Shown piece after piece: positions 42,061 through 51,352 of a stretch of 64,000 nucleotides of DNA. Positions within the stretch are counted from its first letter, which is position 1. Every line of letters begins with the position of its first letter. Origin of the DNA: Ornatilinea apprima. Its GTDB lineage: Bacteria > Chloroflexota > Anaerolineae > Anaerolineales > Anaerolineaceae. Position numbers and translations under genes: made by a program. The notes under the pieces are model-generated. The model was not told the DNA's origin, searched no databases, and saw only the letters and a list, made by a program, of their open reading frames with translations. The stretch is taken from positions 62,001 to 126,000 of the forward strand of contig NZ_LGCL01000016.1 in NCBI RefSeq assembly GCF_001306115.1. The letters run 5' to 3'.

Positions 42061-42390
42061 ATGTCCCAATCAATTTCTGCCAGCCAAGTCAATACCATTA
42101 TTTTTGCCTGTGAAGCCGGAATGGGCTCAAGCCTGATGAGCGTGAATGCCCTGAAGAAGAAACTAAAAGCGGCGCAAGTCAAAGATGTTACCGTTGTGCA
42201 TAAACCCGTCCGCGATATTCCCTCGGATGCTCAGGTGGTGGTTGTGCATAAAGGGCTTGCCAAAACAGCGCACGCCAAAGCGCCCAACGCGGTGATCGTG
42301 GCCTTCAATCACTTCCTCAATGACCCGATTTTCGATCAGCTCGTCAATGCAATGGTAACCAAGGCGGAAATTGTTGGCGCTGATTTCTAA
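42061..42390 (+). CDS. PTS mannitol-type EIIB
   Basis: A 109-residue phosphocarrier. The active-site Cys17 lies in TIIFACEAGMGSSLMSV, the mannitol EIIB loop. It takes the phosphate from EIIA and gives it to the hexitol in EIIC. Separate EIIB genes occur in some Gram-positive clusters. AAGGAG lies just upstream. Confidence 0.93.
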   Translation: MSQSISASQVNTIIFACEAGMGSSLMSVNALKKKLKAAQVKDVTVVHKPVRDIPSDAQVVVVHKGLAKTAHAKAPNAVIVAFNHFLNDPIFDQLVNAMVTKAEIVGADF

Positions 42391-42539
42391 GCAATGGATG
42401 TAACACGCCATTATAAAAATCAGTACTCAATTCATTATCTAGCTTGCTGAGCAGTACAGCGAAAAGTATTGACCAGCTTCTCCTGGGGAGGGGCGGGATG
42501 CTTGCGCACGCTGCGAGCGAGGACAGGCAGGTAACTACT

Positions 42540-42968
42540 ATGGCTATCGTATCAAAAGAACGCATTTGCCTTCAGGCAAGCGCTATGGATAAGGAAGAAG
42601 CAATTCGCAAAGCGGGTGATTTACTGGTGGAATCGGGCTGTGTTTTACCCCCCTACATTGATGGAATGCTGGCTCGCGAGCAGTCCATGTCCACCAGCTT
42701 GGGAAACGGCGTTGCCATTCCGCACGGCGTGTATGAGAACCGCGATCACATTTTGAAGACCGGCATCTCTGTGCTGCAACTGCCTGACGGGGTGGACTGG
42801 GATGAAGATGAAAAGGTGTATCTGGTGATCGGCATTGCCGCCACCTCGGATGAGCATGTAGAAGTGCTCTCGAATCTGGCGGATGTAATTGATGACGAAA
42901 ACAACCTGTCCGAACTGCTTTCCACCACCGATCCGGATGTGATCGTGAAATATCTGGGTGTGGGCTAG
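42540..42968 (+). CDS. mtlF: PTS mannitol-type EIIA (MtlF)
   Basis: A 142-residue phosphocarrier of the fructose/mannitol EIIA family. The active-site His lies in STSLGNGVAIPHGVYENRD (near residue 60), and VYLVIGIAATSDEHVEVLSNLADVI follows. The ATG at 42540 fits family length; an upstream frame to 42444 has no similarity. It receives phosphate from the HPr domain encoded next in the operon. Confidence 0.93.
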   Translation: MAIVSKERICLQASAMDKEEAIRKAGDLLVESGCVLPPYIDGMLAREQSMSTSLGNGVAIPHGVYENRDHILKTGISVLQLPDGVDWDEDEKVYLVIGIAATSDEHVEVLSNLADVIDDENNLSELLSTTDPDVIVKYLGVG

Positions 42969-43004
42969 TCTCCGCGCGCCCGGTATGTAAATAAAAGAGT
43001 CTTT

Positions 43005-45044
43005 ATGAAACAAATTGAACTTGTTATCCAGAACCAATCCGGTTTGCACGCCCGCCCTGCTAAAGTGCTGGTCAATCTGGCGAAGCGCTTTAAGTCGGAC
43101 ATCAGCCTTCAGCACGAGGCAAAACGCGCCAACGCGAAAAGCATGGTGTCTGTGCTGACCCTGGGCGCTGTGATGGGGAGCCGCATTCAAATTCAGGCGC
43201 AGGGAGAGGACGAAGAGCTGGCGATTGCTGAATTGGAAGCGGCCATTCGAAGCGGATTGGGGGATAACGATGAGGCTTACGCGCTTCCGCCAGCGGCCAA
43301 AGCAGAATCAAAGCCAGCCGCCCCCCCTGTACAGCCAAAGCCGCGGCAGAGCGAGCCTGGTTTGTTCCAGGGTCTTGGCGCCGCGCCGGGGATCGCCATT
43401 GGGCCGGTTTTTCACTACCAGGCCGAGGAACTGAACCTAGATGCGCTGAATGTTGAGCAGCGTGATTGTAAAGTTCGTTTTCTCGACGCGCTTGACCTAG
43501 CCAAAGAGCAGTTAGAGGCCCTTCACCGGCAGATGGTCGAGAAGAAGATGGCCGCCGAAGCTGCCATCTTTGAAGCGCACAAAGAACTGTTGGAAGATAT
43601 CGATTTGGTGGACGCAGCACAGGCGCGCATAACCGCGGGAACCAGCCCGGCAAAAGCCTGGCAGTCGGTTGTGGATGAACAGGCGGCTGCGGTCGCCGCG
43701 TTAAAAGATCCGCTGCTGGCGGCCCGCGCCGATGACCTGCGCGATGTGGGTCAGCGTGTTTTGCGCCTGATGTTGGGGCTGGGTGAGAAGAGTATGGCTC
43801 TGCCTGAAACCCCGGTGGTGCTGCTCGCGCGGGAATTGTCGCCCAGCGATACGGCCTGCCTGGATGCGGAGCGGGTGCTGGGGTTTGGGCTGGTCAACGG
43901 CGGGCCAACTTCGCATATCGCCATTCTGGCGCGGGCGATGGGCCTGCCGGCAGTGGTGGGTCTGGATGAAGCCATGCTGGCTCTGGCGGAAAAAACCCCC
44001 GTGATTCTGAATGGGAATGATGGCGTATTGCGTGCCAGCCCAAGCGCTGAGGCTCTGATCCAGGCACAAGCCGCGCAGCAGCGTTGGCTGGAAAACCGCC
44101 TTGCGGCCCAGGAGAAAGCTTCTCTGCCAGCCGTCACGCTGGATGGATATCATGTGGATGTAACCGCCAATGCCGGTTCGGCGGCTAACGCGGTGGAAGC
44201 CTTGAAAATGGGCGCGGATGGCATTGGTTTGCTGCGCACAGAATTTCTGTTTTTAGAGCGCAGCGAGGCCCCCAGCGAAGAAGAGCAGTACGCGGTTTAT
44301 CACACCATTGCGGAAACGATGAAAGAAAAACCGGTCATTGTGCGCACGCTGGATATTGGCGGGGACAAGCCCCTGCCCTATATTCAACTCAAAGCGGAAA
44401 TGAACCCGTTCTTGGGCGAGCGCGGCGTGCGTCTGTGTCTGAACCGGCCTGAGTTGTTCCGCGAGCAGCTGCGCGCCATTTTGAGCGCCGCGCCGGCAGG
44501 GAATTTGCGCGTCATGTTCCCCATGGTGGGCGACGTGGAAGAGTTTCGCCAGGCGAAGGGCATGCTAGAAGAGCTGCGCCGAGAGTTGGGCGTGCCGCCC
44601 GTTCCGGTTGGAATCATGATCGAAGTGCCCTCGGCCGCGCTGCTGGCCGATAAGCTGGCACCGGAAATTGATTTCTTCTCAATTGGCACCAACGACCTGA
44701 CCCAATACACATTGGCGGTTGACCGCGGCCATCCCTCGCTGGCAGCCAAACATGATGGTTTGCACCCGGCCGTGCTGCGCCTGATCGCGCATACCATTGA
44801 ATCGGCGCACCGATTCGGCAAGCGCGCCGATATCTGCGGCGAACTGGGATCAGACCCGCTGGCGGTACCCGTGCTTTTAGGGCTTGGGATTGATGAGTTG
44901 AGCGTCAGCATCCCCGCAGTGGCGACAGTGAAAGCGCAGGTGCGTTCATTAACACATGCAGATTTGCAAACCCTGGCGCGCGAGGCGCTGGATTGCTCCA
45001 CGGCGCAAGAAGTGCGCGCCCTGGTCAAAAAGAAACTTGGCTGA
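43005..45044 (+). CDS. ptsI: HPr-enzyme I fusion phosphotransferase
   Basis: A 679-residue fusion. Residues 1-88 are HPr with phosphorylated His15 in QSGLHARPA and the regulatory Ser region in NAKSMVSVL. A Pro/Gln-rich linker (about 92-118) leads to enzyme I (about 120-679): EGLGAAPG-like start, phospho-His in GGPTSHIAILARAMGLPAVVG (near 304), the PEP-binding part DGIGLLRTEFLFL, IVRTLDIGGDKPLPYI and FSIGTNDLTQYTLAVDR. It passes phosphate from PEP to EIIA. HPr-EI fusions are less common than separate ptsH and ptsI; with it this operon carries a complete phosphorelay, which suggests transfer as a unit. Confidence 0.95.
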   Translation: MKQIELVIQNQSGLHARPAKVLVNLAKRFKSDISLQHEAKRANAKSMVSVLTLGAVMGSRIQIQAQGEDEELAIAELEAAIRSGLGDNDEAYALPPAAKAESKPAAPPVQPKPRQSEPGLFQGLGAAPGIAIGPVFHYQAEELNLDALNVEQRDCKVRFLDALDLAKEQLEALHRQMVEKKMAAEAAIFEAHKELLEDIDLVDAAQARITAGTSPAKAWQSVVDEQAAAVAALKDPLLAARADDLRDVGQRVLRLMLGLGEKSMALPETPVVLLARELSPSDTACLDAERVLGFGLVNGGPTSHIAILARAMGLPAVVGLDEAMLALAEKTPVILNGNDGVLRASPSAEALIQAQAAQQRWLENRLAAQEKASLPAVTLDGYHVDVTANAGSAANAVEALKMGADGIGLLRTEFLFLERSEAPSEEEQYAVYHTIAETMKEKPVIVRTLDIGGDKPLPYIQLKAEMNPFLGERGVRLCLNRPELFREQLRAILSAAPAGNLRVMFPMVGDVEEFRQAKGMLEELRRELGVPPVPVGIMIEVPSAALLADKLAPEIDFFSIGTNDLTQYTLAVDRGHPSLAAKHDGLHPAVLRLIAHTIESAHRFGKRADICGELGSDPLAVPVLLGLGIDELSVSIPAVATVKAQVRSLTHADLQTLAREALDCSTAQEVRALVKKKLG

Positions 45045-45124
45045 ACCATTTTCAGGGCGAGTCTTCCGCTGGATCAGACAGCCCTGTTCTACCCTGTTTT
45101 TACTTGCCCGGAAAGGAAAATCTC

Positions 45125-46864
45125 ATGGGTGAAAAATTTCAAGCATACCGGTCACTAGACTATTCGCTGCCAGACAAGACACTGGCCTGGAACCTGTACG
45201 GCGCGGGGCTCGAAAACATGGGCTGCGATGGCCAGCCCGAAGCCTTTGATGTGCCCGAACCCAATGATGACCAGATGCTGGTGCGCATCGACAGTGTGGG
45301 GGTTTGTTTCTCGGATATTAAAGTGCTCAAACAGGGCAGCGCCCACCCCAAGCTGTATAACCGCGATATGCGCCAGGAACCGACCCGTCTGGGCCATGAA
45401 GTATCCCTGACGGTGGTGAAAGTGGGCAAGAATTTAGCCGGCAATTACCATCCGGGCCAGCGGCTGGCGGTGCAGCCCGACATTTACCAGCAGGGCAAAA
45501 GCACGGCTTATGGTTACACCATTCCGGGCGGATTGGTGCAGTATCACCTGATTGGCAAGGAAGTGTTGGAAACCGACGCGGGGGCATGCTTGCTGCCGAT
45601 GGCGGACAGCATGGGATACGCTGAGTCGTCGCTGCTGGAGCCTTGGGGCTGCGTGATGGCGGCTTACACCCAGCGCCGCCGGTTAACCCCCAAAGCAGGC
45701 GGCGTAATGTGGATGGTGGGGCAGCCGGGCGATGAGACGGTCTATACCTGCTCGCTGGCGCTGTCACCGTCGCGGATTGTGCTGAGCAATGTTCCGGCAT
45801 CGATGCGTAAAATCGCGGAAGCCAGCGGAGCTGAGATCATCGAACGCGATGGGCTGACCCCGGCGGATTTCGACGCCTTGAAACAAGATGTTACGGATGG
45901 GCTCGGTTTTGATGACATTGTGGTTTTGAACCCCGGCTCGGCGGATGTGGTTGGCAAGATCGCGCGCCTGATCGCGCGCCGGGGGACCTGCAACCTGGTG
46001 GGTGCAAAGGCGCTGGATGGCCTGGTGGAAGTGGATTTAGGCCGCCTGCACTACGACTACATCGCCTTTGTCGGCACCAGCGGAACGGATATTGCCGCCG
46101 CGTATGGAGAAGCCCGCAACCGCTGCGAGCTGCGCCCTGGGGGTACCACGGTGTTTGTGGGCGCGGGCGGTCCGATGGGCCAGATGCACGTGCAACGCGC
46201 CCTGGAACTGCCCACCGGTCCGAAGCTGGTGATTGTAACCGAGATCAGCGACGAACGCTTGCAAACACTGCGCGATATGTTCCAGCCCCTGGCTGAGAAA
46301 TATCAGCGCACCATACTGTATTTCAATCCGAATGCGTCGCAGCAGTCTTTCCATGCGTTTGTGATGGAATCCACGCAAGGTCAGGGGGCGGATGACGTGG
46401 TGGTGAGCGTGCCAGTTGCCGCCCTGATGGAAGAAGGCGGCGCGGTGATGAAACCGGACGGCATGCTGGTGTTGTTCGCGGGCGTACCCAACGGTACAAT
46501 GGGTAAAGTTGACATGAGCAATGTGTATTTATCCAACGCTCAGTATACCGGCACATCCGGTCTGACGATAGACGACCAGTCTCTGGTGATGGAGCGGCGG
46601 GTCGCCGGAACCCTTTCGCCGGGCAGATCAGTGGCAGCCATTGGCGGTTTGGAAACCGCGCCCGAAGCGATCCGCTCGGTGATGGAAGGCCGCTATCCCG
46701 GCAAGGTGGTCGTTTTCCCACAGCTTTCCAATTTGCCACTCATGGCGTTGAAAGAGCTGCCGGAGAAACTGCCCGAAGTGGCGGCAAAATTGGGTGAAAA
46801 TTTGATGTGGACCAACGAGGCTGAAGAAGTGCTGATTGAGAAATATTGGGAAAAACCGGAATGA
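45125..46864 (+). CDS. Long zinc-type MDR polyol dehydrogenase
   Basis: A 579-residue protein, far longer than ordinary medium-chain dehydrogenases (about 350). The N-terminal GroES-like catalytic domain has the zinc ligands in SVGVCFSDIKVL and RLGHEVSLTVVKVG. Two nucleotide-binding-like regions follow: the first (about 190-330, VMWMVGQPGDETVYTCSLAL, then LGFDDIVVLNPG) has lost the Gly-rich motif, while the second (about 340-480) has GTTVFVGAGGPMGQMHVQRAL, a standard Rossmann turn. It should oxidise the hexitol phosphate made by the PTS, as SorE or GatD do. The ATG at 45125 has GGAAAGGA upstream. The stop overlaps the kinase ATG. Confidence 0.85.
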   Translation: MGEKFQAYRSLDYSLPDKTLAWNLYGAGLENMGCDGQPEAFDVPEPNDDQMLVRIDSVGVCFSDIKVLKQGSAHPKLYNRDMRQEPTRLGHEVSLTVVKVGKNLAGNYHPGQRLAVQPDIYQQGKSTAYGYTIPGGLVQYHLIGKEVLETDAGACLLPMADSMGYAESSLLEPWGCVMAAYTQRRRLTPKAGGVMWMVGQPGDETVYTCSLALSPSRIVLSNVPASMRKIAEASGAEIIERDGLTPADFDALKQDVTDGLGFDDIVVLNPGSADVVGKIARLIARRGTCNLVGAKALDGLVEVDLGRLHYDYIAFVGTSGTDIAAAYGEARNRCELRPGGTTVFVGAGGPMGQMHVQRALELPTGPKLVIVTEISDERLQTLRDMFQPLAEKYQRTILYFNPNASQQSFHAFVMESTQGQGADDVVVSVPVAALMEEGGAVMKPDGMLVLFAGVPNGTMGKVDMSNVYLSNAQYTGTSGLTIDDQSLVMERRVAGTLSPGRSVAAIGGLETAPEAIRSVMEGRYPGKVVVFPQLSNLPLMALKELPEKLPEVAAKLGENLMWTNEAEEVLIEKYWEKPE

Positions 46865-47790
46865 TCTATACCCTCACACTTAACCCAGCGGTTGACCGCG
46901 AATTGACCGTGCCAGAAGTGGTGTATGATGCCGTGCTGCGCGCCAGCAGCTCGCGCGTGGATTTTGGCGGAAAAGGCTTCAATGTCTCCCGGCTGCTAAA
47001 GGGATTGGGCGTAACCAGCACAGCGGTTGGCTTTGTGGGCGGAAAAGCGGGTGAACTGCTGCAAGACGGCCTGCGCTCGCTGGGAATTGAAACCGGTTTT
47101 GTGTGGGTAGACGGCGAAACACGCACCAACATCTCCATTGTTACCCAGGCCGGGGGGCATTATATCAAGGTCAATGAGCAGGGCCCGTTTGTTGATGAGG
47201 CCAAACAGCTTGAACTGCTGGAGCTGATTGGCACGCTGGCCCAACCAGGTGACTGGTGGGTGCTGGCAGGCAGCCTGCCGCCCGGCGTTGCCCCCGATTT
47301 TTACGCGCGGGTGATTCGGGCGCTTAACACGCGCCAGGCCCAGGCTGTGCTGGACACGGGCGGCGAGTCGCTGCGCGCGGGCTGCGCGGAACGGCCTTTT
47401 CTGGCAAAACCCAACACCGAAGAAGCCCGTGCCCTGACCGGAATGCCAATGGATACCCTGGAGCAGGTTTCGCTGGCAGCCGCCGAAATCCGCCGCATGG
47501 GCGCGCAGAATGTGGTGGTCTCGATGGGCAAGCAGGGCGCTTTGCTGCAAACCGACCGGGAAACCTGCCTGGTTCACAGTCCTAAAGTCACCGAGAAAAA
47601 TCCGATTGGTGCCGGCGATTCGATGGTGGGTGGCCTGGTTTGGGCATTGACCCAGGGATTCGGTTTGAAGGAGTCGCTGGGGTGGGGGGTGGCCAGCGGC
47701 GCTGCCACAGCCAGCTTGAGCGGCACCGAAGTTGGCTCGCGGGCGTTGATTGAATCGCTATTATCACAGGTGGTTTACCAATCCCTGTGA
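46861..47790 (+). CDS. fruK: 1-phosphofructokinase / tagatose-6-phosphate kinase-like
   Basis: A 309-residue PfkB-family kinase of the FruK/LacC branch: MIYTLTLNPAVDRELTV at the start, VDFGGKGFNVSRLLKGLG, AGSLPPGV, and NPIGAGDSMVGGLVW with the catalytic Asp (near 250). It phosphorylates a ketose phosphate to the bisphosphate. As partner of a hexitol PTS and a dehydrogenase, the product would feed glycolysis after aldol cleavage; whether the substrate is fructose-1-, fructose-6- or tagatose-6-phosphate is open. The ATG overlaps the TGA of the dehydrogenase gene. Confidence 0.88.
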   Translation: MIYTLTLNPAVDRELTVPEVVYDAVLRASSSRVDFGGKGFNVSRLLKGLGVTSTAVGFVGGKAGELLQDGLRSLGIETGFVWVDGETRTNISIVTQAGGHYIKVNEQGPFVDEAKQLELLELIGTLAQPGDWWVLAGSLPPGVAPDFYARVIRALNTRQAQAVLDTGGESLRAGCAERPFLAKPNTEEARALTGMPMDTLEQVSLAAAEIRRMGAQNVVVSMGKQGALLQTDRETCLVHSPKVTEKNPIGAGDSMVGGLVWALTQGFGLKESLGWGVASGAATASLSGTEVGSRALIESLLSQVVYQSL

Positions 47791-47830
47791 GCGGGATCGT
47801 TCTTTTTGAAGGAGAAAGTGAAGGCCAGGC

Positions 47831-48187
47831 ATGTCATTTGAACAGCATCAAGAGAAGAGTTATCCAAAAGAAGCTCAGCTTGTTTATCAATCGGCTCTCA
47901 AGGTAACGGAGAAACTGGGGGGTAAGGTCATCTCCTCAACGCCGGAAGGATTGCGCTTTGAAGCCCGCTTCCCCAAGGTCATTTTGGGAAAAACCCTGGG
48001 AGAGCGCACCCAGCTTTCCTGCGCGGTGCGGGCAGACGGCGAAAACAGCCAGGTGATTCTCGACGCGTTTCCGCTGGACGCGCTGGAAAGAAAGCTGTTG
48101 TTTGGGGCGCGGAAAGGGGTAACGCTGACCGTGGTTACCTGGTTCACCGCCCACCTGGAGCATACGCTGGGATTATTGAGCCAGTAA
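47831..48187 (+). CDS. Small conserved-looking hypothetical protein
   Basis: A 118-residue protein I do not recognise. It has an amphipathic, mixed alpha/beta sequence (SYPKEAQLVYQSALKVTEKLGGKVISSTPEGLRFEARFPK), which could be a small SRPBCC-like or DUF3568-like fold, but this is a guess. It is the last gene of the PTS operon: 40 bp after fruK and 31 bp before the terminator. No signal peptide or membrane segment is visible. Confidence 0.6.
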   Translation: MSFEQHQEKSYPKEAQLVYQSALKVTEKLGGKVISSTPEGLRFEARFPKVILGKTLGERTQLSCAVRADGENSQVILDAFPLDALERKLLFGARKGVTLTVVTWFTAHLEHTLGLLSQ

Positions 48188-48218
48188 GCCGGCAGGGGAA
48201 GTCCTTGAGCTAAAACAG

Positions 48219-48251
48219 AAAGGATGGTGTTTGGGGAACATCATCCTTTTT
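48219..48251 (+). terminator. Intrinsic terminator of the PTS operon
   Basis: AAAGGATGGTG (48219-48229) pairs with CATCATCCTTT (48239-48249) with one G-T pair, and a T-run follows. It lies 31 bp after the last PTS operon gene. Confidence 0.85.
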
Positions 48252-48300
48252 GTTATCTTTTCATGCAAAATAATGCTACGCTTAATCAATGGAGGAAACT

Positions 48301-48990
48301 ATGAGCGATCAACCTGCAACTCGTGTGTATTTGGTGCGGCATGGCGCCACCCAGCTTAGCGCGGAAGACCGCTTTGCCGGCGCTGTGGATGTGAAGTTAT
48401 CGGAAGAGGGCAAGTTCCAGGCAGCCCGGCTGGCGGAACGGCTGGCCGACGACGCCATATCGGCGGTGTATTGCAGCCCAATGGCGCGCACGGTAGCTAC
48501 GGCCAGCATTGTGGCGAAGCCGCATAACCTGCCGTTGATCCAGCGCGATGGGCTGCGCGAGATCAATCACGGGCATTGGGAAGGCATGCGCCGGGCGGAT
48601 GTGGAAGCGCAGTTCTCCGAAGAATACGCGGCCTGGGAAGAAGACCCGTTTACCTTTGCCCCGCAAGGCGGCGAGGCGGGCGTGAATGTGATTGCGCGGG
48701 CGCTGCCGATTTTAAGAGAGATTGTGATTAACCACCGCGGGCAGAATGTGCTGGTGGTTTCCCATAAGGCCACCATTCGCTTGTTGATCAGCAGCGTGCT
48801 GGGGTTTGACGCGCGCGGCTACCGCGACCGTTTGGACCAGTCCCCGGCTTGCCTGAACGTGCTTGATTTCCGTGATCCGGTTCGGGCGCGGCTGATGCTA
48901 TTCAACGATGTTTCCCATTACACCGATCAACCGGAACGCTCAGGCGGGCGGCTTTCCAAATGGTGGGACGAGACCCTGGACCAGGCATAA
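48301..48990 (+). CDS. Histidine phosphatase (phosphoglycerate mutase-like)
   Basis: A 229-residue enzyme of the histidine phosphatase superfamily. The phospho-His motif is YLVRHGATQLS (RHG, about 11-13), followed by AGAVDVKLSEEG, VYCSPMARTVATASIVA, LREINHGHWEGM and the second His in LVVSHKATIRLL. It can be a general phosphatase (GpmB/CobC/PhoE-like); the substrate is unknown. CobC activity (alpha-ribazole phosphatase) would complement the cob genes 14 kb away, but nothing ties them together. GGAGGAAACT precedes the ATG at 48301. Confidence 0.88.
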   Translation: MSDQPATRVYLVRHGATQLSAEDRFAGAVDVKLSEEGKFQAARLAERLADDAISAVYCSPMARTVATASIVAKPHNLPLIQRDGLREINHGHWEGMRRADVEAQFSEEYAAWEEDPFTFAPQGGEAGVNVIARALPILREIVINHRGQNVLVVSHKATIRLLISSVLGFDARGYRDRLDQSPACLNVLDFRDPVRARLMLFNDVSHYTDQPERSGGRLSKWWDETLDQA

Positions 48991-49029
48991 GAACAGCCGG
49001 TCCGCAGCCGCTTTGTGAAATGCAACCGG

Positions 49030-50016
49030 TTACCAGAAACCGGCAGTAAATTGACTCTGGATCGGCTCGCTGGGAACGTTGTGAATATCCAGAGCGATGG
49101 ATTGGATGATCAACTCAATTCCCACCATCAGCGGCAGCACGGCGATCATCACCGTGCCGGTGGTGGCTGGCACGCCCTGCTGGATGGACTGCCACCAGTA
49201 ATAGGCTCCCCAGCCAACCCCGAAGATCATCAGCATCAGGCCCAGGATCAGGAATAATGAGAAGGCTGAAAAATCGCGGACGAAGTATTGAATCAGGATA
49301 CGCCGCAAGAATTTTTTGGCCAGCCGGAAGGGAAAATTCACCAGAGCGTCCAGCTCAGAAAGCGAGCTTTTCTCTTTGCCGTAGCGGGCGGGAATGGGTA
49401 CGTCGCGCACCACCGCGCGCAGGATGCCCAGTTCGGCCAGCAGGCTGGACTCGAAGAAGAAGCGGCGGTCAACGCGCTCGCAGTCCAGCAGGGGAAATAC
49501 CGCCGCGTGCAGGGCGGTGTAGCCATTGGTCGGGTCGAACACATTCCAGTAGCCTGAGGCAGCTTTGACCAGGAAAGACAGGCCCACGTTGCCCAGGCGG
49601 CGCAAAAAAGGCATGGCTGAAATTTTGGAAAAATGCAGGAAACGGTTGCCTTTGGTGTAATCGGCTTTGCCTTCCAGAATGGGCTGCAGCAGTTTGGGCA
49701 GGTATTGGGGGTCCATCTGCCCGTCGCTGTCCATTTTGACCAGAACATCCGCACCCTGTGCCACGGCCTCGCGGTAGCCGCTGAGCACCGCGCCGCCCAC
49801 ACCCTGGTTAGCCGCGTGCTGGAGGATGGTGATGCGCGGATTGCTGGATTGCAGTCCGCGCACGACCTCCAGCGCGTCGTCGGGGGAGTCGTCGTCAACG
49901 TAAATGATGCTGGCGACCCAATCGGGCAGGCTCTGGATGACCGCGGAAATGGTGGTTTCGCAGCGGTAACCGGGAATAATGACAGCGACTCGCGGGACAG
50001 AGGTGGGATTGCGCAT
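49030..50016 (-). CDS. Family 2 glycosyltransferase, DPM1/GtrB-like
   Basis: A 328-residue enzyme. The GT-A domain covers about 1-230 with VAVIIPGYRCE, IIYVDDDSPDD, LVKMDSDGQMDP (metal-binding DxD-like site) and GNRFLHFSKISAMPFLRRLGN. Two hydrophobic helices (about 240-305) anchor it to the membrane. It should make a polyprenyl-phosphate sugar, which GT-C enzymes such as the one at 19988-21526 use. It is convergent with the histidine phosphatase gene, 39 bp apart. Confidence 0.9.
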   Translation of the reverse strand: MRNPTSVPRVAVIIPGYRCETTISAVIQSLPDWVASIIYVDDDSPDDALEVVRGLQSSNPRITILQHAANQGVGGAVLSGYREAVAQGADVLVKMDSDGQMDPQYLPKLLQPILEGKADYTKGNRFLHFSKISAMPFLRRLGNVGLSFLVKAASGYWNVFDPTNGYTALHAAVFPLLDCERVDRRFFFESSLLAELGILRAVVRDVPIPARYGKEKSSLSELDALVNFPFRLAKKFLRRILIQYFVRDFSAFSLFLILGLMLMIFGVGWGAYYWWQSIQQGVPATTGTVMIAVLPLMVGIELIIQSIALDIHNVPSEPIQSQFTAGFW

Positions 50017-50144
50017 AGGGTATCAATCTGAGGTGTGAATGAGTTGGTACGATTTTAACCGAAAAAGGGGGGGAGCGCAGTTTTTGTTCTGCCAGAAAGG
50101 CGCATTGTTGCCCGTTTCATAATCGATTAGAATGGGGGGTGCAA

Positions 50145-51290
50145 ATGCATGAAAAGGGGAAGCATAACTTGATTAAAGTCTTATCTATTTTTGGCACCCG
50201 GCCCGAAGCGGTGAAAATGGCGCCGGTGGTAAAACAGTTGGAGGCGCATCCTGAGATTGAATCGCGGGTGTGCGTTACCGCCCAGCACCGCCAGATGCTC
50301 GACCAGGTGCTGGACTTGTTTGCCATTCAGCCCGACATAGACCTGAACCTGATGCGCGAGAACCAGAGTCTGGCGGGGTTGACCTCTGAGATTCTGATTC
50401 ACTTGGAACCGGTGTTAAAAGACCTGAAGCCGGATTGGGTGCTGGTGCAGGGCGATACCACCACGGTGATGACGGCGGCTTTGCTGTGCTATTACAACCG
50501 TATCAAAGTTGGGCATGTGGAGGCCGGTCTGCGCACCGGCGATAAATGGCAGCCTTTCCCCGAAGAAGTGAACCGGCGCATCGCCAGTGTGGTGACCGAC
50601 TTACATTTTGCGCCCACAGAGCACAGCCGCCAGAATCTGCTGCGCGAAGGCGTGGCCGACGAGCTGATTGTGGTTACCGGCAACCCGGTTATTGACGCGC
50701 TGCAAGAGATCACCCGCCGCCCGGCGCCGCAGATGGTGGCCTCGCTGCTGGCGGACAAGGGCATTGGGGCGGGCGGCAAGCAGCTCATTCTGGTTACCGC
50801 CCACCGCCGCGAGAATTTCGGCCAGCCGATCCGTGACATTTGCGCCGCGTTGAAAACGCTGGCCAACCGGTACCGCGGGCAGGTGGAACTGGTTTACCCG
50901 GTGCATTTGAATCCGAATATCAAGGACGTGGTGAGCCGCGAATTGGGCGCGGTGGAAAACATCACCTTGCTGCCTCCGCTGGATTATCTGCCGCTGGTGC
51001 ATCTGATGAAGCAGTCCAAACTGGTGCTGACGGACTCGGGCGGTATTCAGGAAGAAGCGACTTCCATGGGCATTCCGACCCTGGTGCTGCGCGAAGTCAC
51101 CGAACGCCCGGAAGGGGTGGACGCGGGCGTGCTGCGCCTGGTGGGCACGGATCCTGATCGCATTGTGAGCGAAACCCGCCGCTTGCTGGAAGATGAAGCG
51201 GCTTACACGGCCATGTCGCAGGCAAAAAATCCGTTTGGCGATGGGCGCGCGGCCGAGAAAATTGTGCAAGCGATTGTAAAGCGGGGATAA
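50145..51290 (+). CDS. wecB: UDP-N-acetylglucosamine 2-epimerase
   Basis: A 381-residue non-hydrolysing epimerase, which interconverts UDP-GlcNAc and UDP-ManNAc for surface polysaccharides. Signature parts are IFGTRPEAVKMAPVV, TAQHRQMLDQVL, VQGDTTTVM, GHVEAGLRTGD, VTAHRRENFGQP and LTDSGGIQEEATSMG. The length is standard. ATG 50145 with GGGGGGTG upstream is used; a TTG at 50169 with AAAGGGGA upstream would remove eight non-conserved residues and is also possible. It is a single gene between two terminator-like structures. Confidence 0.95.
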   Translation: MHEKGKHNLIKVLSIFGTRPEAVKMAPVVKQLEAHPEIESRVCVTAQHRQMLDQVLDLFAIQPDIDLNLMRENQSLAGLTSEILIHLEPVLKDLKPDWVLVQGDTTTVMTAALLCYYNRIKVGHVEAGLRTGDKWQPFPEEVNRRIASVVTDLHFAPTEHSRQNLLREGVADELIVVTGNPVIDALQEITRRPAPQMVASLLADKGIGAGGKQLILVTAHRRENFGQPIRDICAALKTLANRYRGQVELVYPVHLNPNIKDVVSRELGAVENITLLPPLDYLPLVHLMKQSKLVLTDSGGIQEEATSMGIPTLVLREVTERPEGVDAGVLRLVGTDPDRIVSETRRLLEDEAAYTAMSQAKNPFGDGRAAEKIVQAIVKRG

Positions 51291-51321
51291 GATAACTTAT
51301 CAACAACAAGAAGAATACGCG

Positions 51322-51347
51322 AACCGGATGGTGCAACACCATCCGGT
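51322..51347. terminator. Terminator between convergent wecB and GNAT genes
   Basis: AACCGGATGGTG (51322-51333) and CACCATCCGGTT (51336-51347) form a 12-bp perfect stem with a very short loop. TTTTGATT follows on the plus strand; the minus strand has little T enrichment, so it mainly serves wecB. Confidence 0.75.
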
Positions 51348-51352
51348 TTTGA

